DNA of 64,000 nt, taken from NCBI GenBank assembly GCA_946902875.1, contig OX336340.1, positions 8,329,739 through 8,393,738 on the forward strand. Reading direction: 5' to 3'. The notes beneath the pieces were generated by a model. The model did no database searches. It was given only the letters and a program-made list of their open reading frames with translations, and was not told the origin of the DNA. A program made the position numbers and the translations under genes. This DNA is from Nematopogon swammerdamellus. Its lineage: Eukaryota > Arthropoda > Insecta > Lepidoptera > Adelidae. Numbering within the stretch: the stretch's first letter is position 1; each line of letters starts with the position of its first letter. Below, piece after piece: positions 1 to 10,222 of the stretch.

Positions 1-227
1 ATTTTGAGCCTTACTATTTTATCCTGCGTAAACACTTCTAATAAAGAAATTATTTGTCTGTATTAGTTAAGCATACGCGTTTCATATGAGATCCGTTTGT
101 ATCTATACATATAATAAAATCGTTAAATTAATAATCTCTCTTTGTCTGTACGCGCATCACGCAAAAACCACTGAACGGAATTTGACGAAACTTTGTATAG
201 TGACAGTGTATATCCCGGATTAACATA
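1..227. repeat. Left flank of the giant LTR element: interrupted interspersed repeat
   Basis: The stretch from about 100 to 227 matches, in reverse orientation, the sequence around 40175-40300, including the phrase 'ccactgaacggaatttgacg'. The match resumes after the inserted element at 24278. This is one half of an old lepidopteran-type interspersed repeat split by the LTR element. Nothing recognisable is seen in bases 1-100. Confidence 0.75.
224..227. other. Target-site duplication CATA, left
   Basis: CATA directly precedes the LTR and recurs directly after the right LTR. The uninterrupted paralogue near 40170 (reverse strand) reads 'gaacataataat' with a single CATA at the same place. Four-base duplications fit Ty3/gypsy-type integrases. 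Confidence 0.9.
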
Positions 228-699
228 TGTGATGGAATCACACAAGGTAAAAAAGATAAATATATAGCCAATAGTAATTCAAAGCTAAATTATAGAACAT
301 TAAAACGTTTCATTAACAAAATAATTTATATTACAATTTAACTAATCACCTAATAAATTCAATCGTGACTGCACACTCCACTAAGAAATAAAATGGCGCG
401 AACGGCCATTACAATACGACGCGCAATTAGACAAACAAGAAATATAATAACATCAGTTGGTTCGCATATAAAACACTATAGAGCGCCGAGGCGGGGAAGG
501 TAGCATGAGGTAATCCTGACACGCGGTGAGAGGGGAACAAGACATGGGCGCGTACGAAACGGCGGAGAGGTGAGGTAAGAAGGCGCGCGTCTTGCGGGCG
601 CGGGGTCAGAGATCGCGGTATCATCACGCCGTTTGAGCGCGGCATGAGGTAGCGAGTCAAGGAGCGCGAGTAGTGATTATTTCGCTGCGAGTTGTTAGT

Positions 700-1310
700 A
701 TGAAAGAATGAATTATTGTCAAGACACGATCGTGACACGCTCATACTGCGGGGCCACCGTACGTTTTGTTCCTATGTGTCAGAAACGTGACAAGCTCATA
801 CTAATAATTTATTTTTATTTCCATACTAAATTTGTGTCAGGACACGAATGTGACACGGCCATACTACGAGGCCGCCGTTCGATTTGTTCCTGCATGACAC
901 AACCGTGTCCAGCACATACTAATTAATCTAATTTTATCTCCATACTAAAATAGTATCAGGACACGAATGTGACACGGCCATACTACGAGGCCACCGTTCG
1001 ATTTGTTCGAGCGTGTCACAACCGTGTCCAGCCCATACTAAAAATTAAATTCTATCTCCATACGAAATTTCGCTCTGTGACACGAACGTGTCACGGCCAT
1101 ACTACGAGGCAACCGAGCGTTTAGTTCCTGCGTGTCAAGAACGTGTCACGGCCATACTAAGAGGGCGCCGTTCGATTTGTTCCTGCGTGTCCGATTCGTG
1201 TCGAGTCCATACTAATGATTCAATTTAATCTCCATACTAAATTCGTGTCAGGACACGAATGTGACACGGCCATACTATGAGGTCGCTGGTCTATTTGTTC
1301 CTGCGTGTCT
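700..1310 (+). promoter_or_regulatory. U3 dyad array (GTGTC/GACAC), first block
   Basis: Irregular units of roughly 60-130 bp repeat the core 'gtgacacggccatacta' followed by 'cgttcgatttgttcctgc'. Many units carry inverted repeats such as 'gtgtcaggacac', and a perfect dyad GTGACACGAACGTGTCAC lies at 1077-1094. Repeated dyads upstream of a promoter look like a protein-binding enhancer array. The copy in the right LTR is at 19833-20443. Function is inferred. Confidence 0.55.
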
Positions 1311-2169
1311 GGAATCTGGACATGACGGAGTTTATGGGAATTTGAAGTTTCGTGATCTCTGTGAAGATATCGCACAGGGTCTAAAATTATTTTAATAATT
1401 ATTTATTAATGATTCAAACTAATACACTAAACATTTTATAAAGGGAAGAGTATATAAACAAAGTACCAGTTATTAAACAAAAACATAAAATAAAACAAAA
1501 CAACGTTTCATTGAGTATGACGCCAACATTCAAATAAATATCCGTTGGAGCGTGCGCGCGGGGCGGAGAGAGGTATGAGGTAAACAAGACAAGGGGTGAG
1601 GTATTACCGAGCTGCGGGCGCGCGTGGGCCGCGGGGCGAGGCGGAGCGACCTGAGGTAATTTGTCAAGCGGTGCGGGAGGGGTTTTCGTTAAGCGGTGTT
1701 AGTATGAAGGAATGGTTTCGTGTCCTGACATGAATAAAACACGACGATGGTAAGGAGATTTCGATTGGTTTCTGCGTGTCCAGGTTCCGTACATGAATAG
1801 TATTATCAAACACGGAAGATGGTATCACGCATGTACAGGAATTAATATATAGACAATAAGAAAACTAACAACTTGGAACGTTAGCATTTTAAATGAAAAT
1901 ACTCGAAGAATATAGACGATATTAAACAAAAATATATAAATAAAACACTCCGTTATGGCGCTAAAAGTCGATTTATTAATAGAGCACATGTAATAACATC
2001 AATTAATTTATATAACAAAAGCAACAGTTCTCTGCATGCGGAGATGCACAATGGGTGCGGGGAAGTGGTGTTAAAACCCCCGAAGTAGAGGTAAATCGCA
2101 TCGCTGACGAGCGAAACAGCTTTAGGTACCATGTGGAAGGTACGAAGAGGGTTTGTTTTCCCTCCAAAA

Positions 2170-2445
2170 TCGAATTTATATCGTGTCACAAACGTGTCCA
2201 GTTCATACTAAAAACATAAAATTATCCTCCATACAAAATTACGAGTCCGGACAGAAACGTGACACGGCCATACTACGAGGCAGCCGATCGATTTGTTCCT
2301 GCGTGACACAAACGTGTCCAGCCCATACTAAAAATCGAAATTCAATCTCCATACAAAATCGCGCTCCGTGACACGAACGTGTCATGGCCATACTAGGAGG
2401 CCACCGTTCGATTTGTTCCTGCGTGTCAGGATTGTGACACGAGGA
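2170..2445 (+). promoter_or_regulatory. U3 dyad array, second block next to the promoter
   Basis: More units of the same array ('gtgacacggccatacta', then a dyad TGACACGAACGTGTCA near 2369-2384) end directly upstream of the TATA box at 2451. The copy in the right LTR is at 21303-21578. Confidence 0.55.
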
Positions 2446-2450
2446 AAGAT

Positions 2451-2516
2451 TATAAAAGGAGAGGGAGGGGAGCGTGGAGAGTTCAGTCTGTTTTGGGAGT
2501 CGAAGGAGACGGTCGT
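2451..2516 (+). promoter_or_regulatory. LTR core promoter: TATA box, initiator, possible DPE
   Basis: TATAAAAG starts at 2451. TCAGTC, an exact arthropod initiator match (TCAKTY), lies at 2483-2488 and would put +1 at A2485, 34 bp from the start of the TATA box. GGTCGT at 2511-2516 fits the downstream element RGWYVT but sits at +27, one base off the usual +28. Together with the dyad array this marks the U3/R border. Confidence 0.55.
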
Positions 2517-2552
2517 GCGTATTTAGCGAGAGCCCAGGTACGAAAGTTAGTA

Positions 2553-2690
2553 CGGCTTCGCTCGCGTGAGTTTTCGAATAAGTTCGGGAAAGAAGTATCG
2601 CTCGGCTTCGCTCGCGTGTATTTTCGATTGGGTTTTCCTAGTGAATAATTTCACTCGGCTTCGCTCGCGTGTATTTTTGATTGGGTTTTC
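2553..2690 (+). repeat. Three short repeats with 'cggcttcgctcgcgtg'
   Basis: The phrase starts at 2553, 2603 and 2656, each time followed by 'ttttcga' or 'tttttga' plus 'gggttttc'. The block lies just inside the inferred transcript start. The phrase also resembles the ends of the foldback repeat at 24455 and 38581. The right-LTR copy is at 21686-21823. Confidence 0.7.
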
Positions 2691-2750
2691 TTAGTAAATG
2701 AATTTGGTAAAAAACCCCGGTGATTGAAATTAGTTTAATTTCGTGAATAT

Positions 2751-3700
2751 TAGTGTGGGAATTTCTGTAAAGCTTTCGGAGTTGCAAATGAAGGTTGAGC
2801 TGGATTTTGTAATTTTGGGGGTGATATAGGGGTTTTCAACTAGTTTTACGGAAAATATTTTGGATGTTCTTTTTGAGCCTTTTGAGTTCTGGATGAAGGT
2901 CGAGCTGGATTCTGGAATCTTGACTGGTGATGGAAGGACTTCCAAAGAACTTTTACAATGACACTATGTCCGAACTGGCCTACCATGAGGACTGGTACAT
3001 TGGGAAGGTTTTCTTAGTTCATAAATGATTTTGTAAAAACCGGTGAATAAAGTTTGTTTGTTTCGTAAATTTTAGTGTGGGAATTTCTGTAAAGCTTTCG
3101 GAGTTGCAAATGAAGGTTGAGCTGGATTTTGTAATTTTGGGGGTGATATAGGGGTTTTCAACTAGTTTTACGGAAAATATTTTGGATGTTCTTTTTGAGC
3201 CTTTTGAGTTCTGGATGAAGGTCGAGCTGGATTCTGGAATCTTGACTGGTGATGGAAGGACTTCCAAAGAACTTTTACAATGACACTATGTCCGAACTGG
3301 CCTACCATGAGGACAGGTACATTGGGAAGGTTTTATTTTATATTAAAATATAATGGACTGTGACCTGATCATAAATTTCACGTACATAAAGGAAGTCAGT
3401 GAATAGAGTTTGTTTGATTCGTGAATTTTAGTGTGGGAATTTCTGTAAAGCTTTCGGAGTTGCAAATGAAGGTTGAGCTGGATTTTGTAATTTTGGGGGT
3501 GATATAGGAATTTTCAACTAGGTTGCGAATTATATTTTGGATGTTCTTTTTGAGCCTTTTGAGTTCTGGATGAAGGTTGAGCTGGATTCTGGAATCTTGA
3601 CTGGTGATGGAAGGATTTCCAAAGAACTTTTACAATGACACTATGTCCGAACTGGCCTGCCATGAGGACTAGTACATTGGGAAGGTATTTTAAAATATAG
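2751..3700 (+). repeat. Three 0.3-kb direct repeats in the LTR
   Basis: Units start at 2751, 3073 and 3429 ('tagtgtgggaatttctg'), so spacings are 322 and 356 bp. Units one and two are nearly identical and the third is more diverged. The short antisense ORFs here arise from the repeat and show no known domain. The right-LTR copy is at 21884-22833. Confidence 0.85.
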
Positions 3701-3857
3701 AGAAGATTAAAAGAAACAAAACCCGATCTTTAAATTCGTAAATCATACGTATATAAGAGTGTTTGAACCACGCGTAATTATTAAAAAATATGTCGAATTT
3801 AAATATGTAAAATCAGTGGTTTTACCGTATTTTGATATAAAAGTATATTTTTATTAA

Positions 3858-4055
3858 GTGTTAACTTCGCGATTAGATTCAGTGGCGGGTGTTGTGGTTT
3901 CGTTTGAATTTATTGTTTTACGCTATTCTATTTGTAATGGTGTTTTATTTAAGGTGATTTTAGTGAATCGTGTCAGACCGGTTAGGATAGTGGAATTCAA
4001 AGGTAAATTTTGTAATATATATGCATATGCAACATACTGGCTAGTTACGTTTTAG
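3858..4055 (+). other. Short ORF in LTR, probably non-coding
   Basis: A 65-codon frame with no recognised domain, in AT-rich DNA and opened by a non-ATG start. Listed only because it occurs in both LTRs (second copy 22991-23188). Most likely chance. Confidence 0.1.
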
Positions 4056-4400
4056 GACGTAGGGAGATTGCGTAAATCAGGTTTAAATATACCTGTATAG
4101 GTTATGTAGATTATGACCAGCACACCATTTTAATAAACCCTTAAGAAAATATTCCTAATTGATTTCGGTGAAAGGTGGACCCCTGACCGCATCATTTGGA
4201 ATAAAACAATTTCTGTAGGTATATCAATAGATAGCCACAGAAATATAAACCATAACATATACACTATACACTCACAATTAAAAGCATACACTTATGCCTT
4301 TAGGGAGGACAAAAGAATATCTTTTGAACTCCAACATAACACTACGAGATTAAATTGGTAAATCTGTCTGAAGATGTATATTTTGTACAGATCAGAAAAC

Positions 4401-4560
4401 GGGGACTCCTAGGGACAAATAATAAATTTGTAGCTTAAGTACAAATTTATCTGCGTTGGGAGTCACGGGGACTGGCGATGGATAAATATCGTATGGACCG
4501 AGGGTCCATACGAATTTAGTGGGGCCAGTTCCACAAACCCCTTCAAAAGGGGTCAATAAA
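4401..4560 (+). promoter_or_regulatory. Hairpin cluster ending at a poly(A) signal
   Basis: Visible stems, in order: gactcc 4404-4409 with ggagtc 4459-4464, enclosing an 11-bp perfect stem (4422-4432 with 4440-4450, 7-base loop); actggc 4471-4476 with gccagt 4524-4529, enclosing a 9-bp perfect stem (4491-4499 with 4503-4511, loop GAG); then a 7-bp stem (4537-4543 with 4547-4553, loop CAA). AATAAA follows at 4555-4560 and GT-rich sequence comes after it. This looks like a folded RNA element at the 3' end of the R region. The right-LTR copy is at 23534-23693. Confidence 0.6.
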
Positions 4561-4884
4561 AGTTTGTATTGTTGAAGTTCTAAAATTTAGAAGAAAATAT
4601 AAAATAATAGATTTCATCTATTGAACAGCACAACAAAATTAAGCTATCAAGTAATACATTGATCATAATTTAATAATAACAATAACACAAACATCAGAAC
4701 ACTTTCATTTTGAATTTTGGCGGGTCTCACAAGCTCGCAAGCAAGGTACGTGAGCGCGCTGTCGAAGCGTGCACATAGAACACAGAGGGAAACCAGAAGG
4801 ATTTAATGACTATAGATGAATGAGCAATTAGTTTGGTAAGTGCTTTAATGTTGATATTAGAATTTACTAGAATAGATTTAGGAA

Positions 4885-5109
4885 ATGAGAGTTAGTACTC
4901 TGAGTTATTACGGTACACAACGGCTTCCTGAAAAGGAAGTAATAATTGGGTCCATTTTACAGGAATTATGTGTACGAATTAGCGACACTGTTTCTGACAA
5001 ACCTAGAGATCACTTGAAAGTTATACGCTGGCCATATTTCGATTCTTTATATTCTAGTTGTTCTAGAGCTAAAGAGTTGATTTTTGATAATTCTGCCTTT
5101 AATATCTAA
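4885..5109 (+). CDS. Small ORF at the LTR 3' end, 74 codons, unknown
   Basis: A 74-codon ORF with an ATG start and mixed, non-repetitive composition, unlike other frames in the LTR. It ends 35 bp before the LTR border and lies 45 bp after a GTAAGT splice-donor-like site. No domain, signal peptide or membrane segment is recognised. It could be a leader peptide, part of a spliced reading frame, or chance. The second copy is 24018-24242. Confidence 0.2.
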   Translation: MRVSTLSYYGTQRLPEKEVIIGSILQELCVRISDTVSDKPRDHLKVIRWPYFDSLYSSCSRAKELIFDNSAFNI

Positions 5110-5974
5110 GGAAAAACAATAGGTATAGGGTAGAGGTTATTACAGTGCTGCGCGTGACCAGCATATATAAAAAAAATTTATGTAAAAATAAGTTCTTTTT
5201 TAGTTATAGTAGTGTTATCATAAATCCAAGGAATTCAAAGATATATATATATAAACGTTTTGTAATGGTCTGACACGAGAAATCTTATTATTTTGTGCCA
5301 AAACGTAATTTGCGTAAGTGTAAGAGCGAATTGTATGGTTACGATTCGTAATGTAAGTCTAGGCGTGCCCAGTCTACTGCCAGTAAACATCGGAGCAGTT
5401 TCCAGCAGATGACATCTAACTATGGTTTGGTCCATAGCAACAATGTGAGTTATTCCATTATCCGGCGAGATTACAAAATAAGTGTTTCTTTTCAGAGGTA
5501 AAATGTTGTACGTAATTGTGAAATGATTTACATGACCTACGCAATTACATCGTCATAAGTATGTTATTAGCCATTTATTATAAAAAGAAATTTTAATGTC
5601 ACTTGCATAATGATTATTTGTTCTATGGAAAAGTGGAACTGGAGAATTATTGATTGATGAGCGCTTGGCCAAGGCCACAGAATACTTGCGGGCGCAGGGC
5701 TACCAAATTTTTGAAAGACTAGTGTGGACTGGTTTTAAAGATGAAGCATGTTTGGGTGCATTGTGTGTTTAGAGAAATTCGTGCTAAAGGGTTTGGGAAG
5801 TTTAATCTGACTTATTTAATTATATTGTTCAAAAAAAAAAAAAAGGGGGAAATAGGAAATAATAATAATATGTGGTGCACGGAGTCGTATTATACAGATG
5901 TTGTTTATGTATGTGTCACATTATGCATTGAATTGTTTTGGAATAAAACAAACAGATACCAAAGTCCCTGTAGA

Positions 5975-6050
5975 GCAGCGCCGGTTGCTCTATTTGCCTG
6001 GTCTGTCGGAGGGGGAAGCGTGTGTTGTGTGTATGTATGTATGATTTCTA
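5975..6050 (+). repeat. Short interior repeat 'ccggttgctct', copy 1
   Basis: Shares 'ccggttgctct.tttgcc' and a following GT-rich run with 11618-11725. A weak, short pair. Confidence 0.35.
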
Positions 6051-7210
6051 TTACTTTGTTATTATGTGGAAATTGCAATCACGAAATTTGAAGTGAGAAG
6101 GTGGAATATTTTTGGCAACCCTACACAAGTTTGTAAATTTCGTGTTGATTAGGCCCATGAGGAGAGAACCATGGTCAAGAAAGATTGATTTATGGGTGCA
6201 CGTGTTGTACTGTTTGTGTTTGATCATTAGTTTCGTTTGGCATAAGTGTACGAATGAATCTTATCTCTTTCCCACTAGTATAAAGTGTATGCAATGCAAG
6301 TAAGAGTTAGAACGAGACAGTAGACTAGAGCGCTATTTTAGACTTGCTCTCCTAGTGGGGTGTGAATGAGAGAGAGAGAGATACAATTGATATACGAGAC
6401 TAACAAAAGTTGAAGAATTCAACCACGTGGCGATGCAGGTGTTCAATTTAGACAAAAAAAATGGAGAAGCGCGTGGTTTAGCTCAGATTGCTAATACAAA
6501 GATGTTTGTCTGGTTTGTGTATTTTGGTAAAAGAGTGAATGAATATTGGTATATATATAATTGTCAGAGGCAATGAAATAGCAGTGCCGAGAAAGAAAAA
6601 ATTTTTTTTTTCATGTTTAGGTAAACGAAATGAATAGTGAATGATGAGTAGGTAAATGCATGTTAGATTTTACTGTTAATTTTTTGGGTAATTTGTGTAT
6701 TTTTAAATGTGTGCATAATAAACTGTGCGAGTATCATACCACAGTGGATGTTTGTATATGAAATGGTTTTATTTGATTGAGAATAAATCAATACATATTG
6801 ATTTATTACTTCGTGACTTTATGTGTTGCTGTGCTATAAGACGACGGACTAGCCACCTCTCGTTTTGTCATGACTTACTCGAATGTTGTACAGACGGATG
6901 CGTTTTGTACTGTCGCGCGTAGTTACTGGAAAAAGTGTCGCAACTGTACTTGCGACGTGCTACACCTCAGGGGTGAGTAGCTGTGACAACGTGTCTTTCG
7001 TTTTGTTGAAGATAAAGATTACATGTTTATCCAGTATGAATGTTTGTGTACGGTTTGACTGGATGGATTGTCAACGCACGTAGACTAGACCGTTTTGATC
7101 ATTTTTGTGACGCAGGGACATACGCTCATTGGACGGATTGTTGCTATTTTAACATGATTCTAGTATACTAAGCGGAGACTCTGTTGAGTTGATGACCGAG
7201 CAGGGCGTAG

Positions 7211-7300
7211 CTCGCGCGCGCGTCCTGCGGGCGCGGAGACAGAGTTCGCAACACCATCACGCCGTTGGAGGTGCGGCGTGGTTGGCGAAGTAATTGAGGA
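7211..7300 (+). repeat. Diverged LTR-derived segment in the interior
   Basis: Resembles LTR bases 577-666: shared 'tgcgggcgcgg', then 'catcacgccgtt', then 'gcggc..g'. This is either an old internal duplication of U3 sequence or a shared functional site. Confidence 0.55.
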
Positions 7301-7927
7301 ATGGGAAGGCCATTAGCGATGTTAACAGTAGTACGGTTCTTCTGTTGTGTCAAGTATCTCGTCGGGAAAACAATGCGCAGAAAATACAATTTATTTTGTC
7401 ATGCACTAAGTCTTGAGATGTGTATGGGTTGAGTGATCGGCGTTGTGCCTCGGTTAATATAGTATTAAGCGGCATAGCATAGAATATTACAAGTTGTAGG
7501 ATGCAGGTTGGTGCACAAAAAGCGAATGAGGAAATCGTTTTGCGGAGCCTACGCTGTCTGCTTGTATGTCTGCCTGTTCTACTAAAGTTGAAATTTGTTT
7601 CAGGGTAAATGTAGAGTTCTGTAGAATGGTTGTGTCTGTCCGTTCTACTAGAATTGACAGTTAATTCGGAAGGAATGAGGAGTTCTGTAATAAGCGTATG
7701 TAGATTTTGTTTCTGTCAGTACTCCTGGAGTGCAATTGAGGGTTTTATTGTTGTGCTGTGTCATTGTAAAGCATTGGGATGCTATGAGTTCGTTTTACGT
7801 CCGGTTCTATAGTGCCACTTAAACATTAATAATATGAACATGCCGGCTACAGCGTCAGAAACTTGCAGTTTCATAAGAACAAATGAGAGGCCGGACGGTT
7901 ACAATTTGGAATTGTCGCCAGGCGAGG

Positions 7928-8270
7928 CGAATTTGTTGGGGCGCATCGGGAGATTTTTTTACTGATGAATTAAAAAACTTTTATCAAGTAATATGTTAAG
8001 AAGAGAGTATAGTTTTACGATAATATATAGGAGTGATTGTGAGTGAGGCGGAACTTTGCGGATGACGAATCGCGCTTTGTAGGGAAAGAAAAAAAAAAAC
8101 GAACTTGCGATGTTTTGCTTCTTGCGAATTTGTTGGGGCGCATCGGGAGATTTTTTTACTGAAGAATTAAAATTTTATCAAGTAATATGTTGTGAAGAGA
8201 GAGTAGTTTTATGCTAGTAGAAAGGGGTGACTGTGCGTGAGGCGAAACTCTGCGGATGGCGAGTGACGGA
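7928..8270 (+). repeat. Pair of about 140-bp direct repeats
   Basis: 'gcgaatttgttggggcgcat' begins near 7928 and again near 8126, followed in both by 'cgggagatttttttactga' and 'gtgaggcg.aact.tgcgga'. The copies differ by several substitutions and small gaps, so the duplication is old. Confidence 0.8.
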
Positions 8271-10095
8271 CTGGCCACTTCTCACCTTGGCACGGTTATA
8301 CTGTTAGGTAGTGCGGGAAAAGGACCCTGTATCTTGTTGCAATGTGAAGGTTGACTTGCCTGGATGCAGCATGTTGGTATGTGTGGGAGATAGGTTTTAT
8401 GGATGCCATGTCGGAGTGTTGGTTATCTGTGGAATTGAATATACGTTAGTGTGGTCAGCAGTATAACGCTGTTTATTTCACTGCTTGAGATGTGGGTTGG
8501 AATAAAATATATATATCAGTTTGTGATTGTATGTATTTGTCAAGCAGTAATGTATATAATTGGCTGTAGAGCAGAAGTTTGATATTAGATGTAACGTTTC
8601 AGCTAATTAGAACATTATAATTGTGCCAATTAATATAGATAATGGAAGGGACTACAGTTTTACAACGATTCAGAAAGATGAAGTTAAAAGTGTTTGTTGA
8701 AAATCAAGCAAGAAGGCTATTAAGCGCCTAGTCCGAGGCGACACGCAATAGAATTACTAGTTGATGGTTTGTTGCGGTGTGTTGTCGAAGGCGTATTTCA
8801 CTATCAAACAGTGTAGATCCATTTTATCAACTTAGTTATGAATTGGAAATGTTGGATGGTATGTATTTGAGGAAGTATGTTTGAGCTAATGTAGGTATAT
8901 GGATTCCGTGTTAACTGAAGTCATATATTTTGTGTATGGGAACGAAGCATAAATATTTGTCTAGTTGTATGAGTTTGTTCATTTTATAAAAGCGAGTACA
9001 TGGATATATTAGTATTTATGTATTCTTACAACGTGATTGGGAGTTAGAAGATAAGATAGTCGTATCTTGTCTCACTAACATTATTGGGGAAATTGAATGG
9101 ATGTGATGACGGTCTAATAGAAAACGTATGCATTAACTTTTCTATGTAGAAATTCAATTCTGAAGATGTGTATTATTGGATTCCATTAATTATCTTATGT
9201 CAACGTATTGACTGGAAGTGGAGGTTTTCCTATATTAAGTATCCTGTCTGCGGATGTCGGAGCAAGACACTGTTGTCCAGAAAAAATTTTTTGCCTGACG
9301 TACTCAGCCCATTGCCACTGGAGGTGGACAGTAGATGTTGCCTGTTTTATGGGTCGGTTGTATGTGAGCTGTTTGCTTGTGAAAATTACGTGAATGAAGG
9401 GGTGGGTCTAAGAGTTGCCGGAAATAATACATTGGTGCCACCATTTTGAATAGAGGATTGATGCGGCTGTATGGTTGATTCGAGTTTGGTTCAGTTCAGT
9501 GTGGCCAGCATTAACGGGGTAGGTAGGCATTCGTGTGAAACCTGTTCCGCCAAATTATTAGAGCAAATAGCTTAGATATTATAAGTAGATTATTAATTTA
9601 ATTTAAATACGATTTAGATTTTGAAAAGAATGAAGTGAGGTCGTATATTGGCCGGTCATTCATTATATTCACACAAGATGCAAAACCGTGGCGGCATTTC
9701 AGTTCTAGGCTTTCTAAGAATCAATATGCGATTGGATAATCATTTAAATGTGGATGTTATAGAAAAGCTTTATAGAAAATCCATATTCCAAACTGATCTT
9801 CTTATGTGGAAATCTGTAAAATGATAAAACTAGTATGAAATGCCCGGATATTTAATTCCACATTTTATCTTGAAAATCATTTAAAAATGGATAATTCCAT
9901 ATAAATGGTAACGTTGCTGTGGTTGTGTATTAACTGACTCAGGGCGCCCGGTTCAAAAATATTTGAAGGAATATGGATCTTATCGCGAACAATAAGAACC
10001 ATTGCTAGTGTTTGTTTTGCTTTCACAGCGTAAGGGGACCAGACTTGCGTACTAAAACAAATAAGTACCAACCTTACGGAGTGAATTTCGGAGTA

Positions 10096-10222
10096 AATCC
10101 GAAAAGGAGAAAAAAAAGGGGAAAGAAAATAAGTCGAATGGAGAAAGATTTGGTAGGGTACTCAAATACTCAAGAACCCGGGAAAATGGGAAAAAGAAGG
10201 GAAAAGGGAAAAAATTTAAAAT
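10096..10222 (+). other. Purine-rich run inside the element
   Basis: Mostly A and G with long uninterrupted purine blocks ('gaaaaggagaaaaaaaaggg', 'gggaaaaagaagggaaaag'). It is the only strong polypurine stretch in the interior and could act as an internal plus-strand primer tract, but it lies 9 kb from the right LTR. That role is speculation. Confidence 0.3.

Larger units (their letters stand above)
228..5144 (+). repeat. Left (5') LTR
   Basis: 4,917 bp, starting TGTGATGGAATCACA, itself a 6-bp hairpin with a 3-base loop, and ending TATTACA. The inferred layout is U3 at 228 to about 2484 (GC-rich blocks plus dyad arrays), R at about 2485 to 4580 (0.3-kb repeats, hairpin cluster, AATAAA) and U5 to 5144. 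Blocks near 290-700, 1430-1740 and 1900-2180 look like diverged copies of one another, so U3 seems to have grown by internal duplication. Possible splice donors are CAG|GTACG at 2535 and TTG|GTAAGT at 4833. The U3/R/U5 limits are inference, not seen directly. Confidence 0.92.

Noticed and set aside
427..744. 105-codon minus-strand ORF in both LTRs
   Set aside because: Low-quality composition in GC-rich U3 DNA with no known domain; its repeat-like relatives follow the diverged U3 duplication rather than a gene.
2730..3267. Antisense ORFs repeated twice in each LTR
   Set aside because: They are products of the 0.3-kb direct repeats, with no domain and no start context.
5741..6091. 116-codon ORF as a gene of the element
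   Set aside because: Runs through a poly-A tract and low-complexity Cys/Val-rich stretches; no domain.
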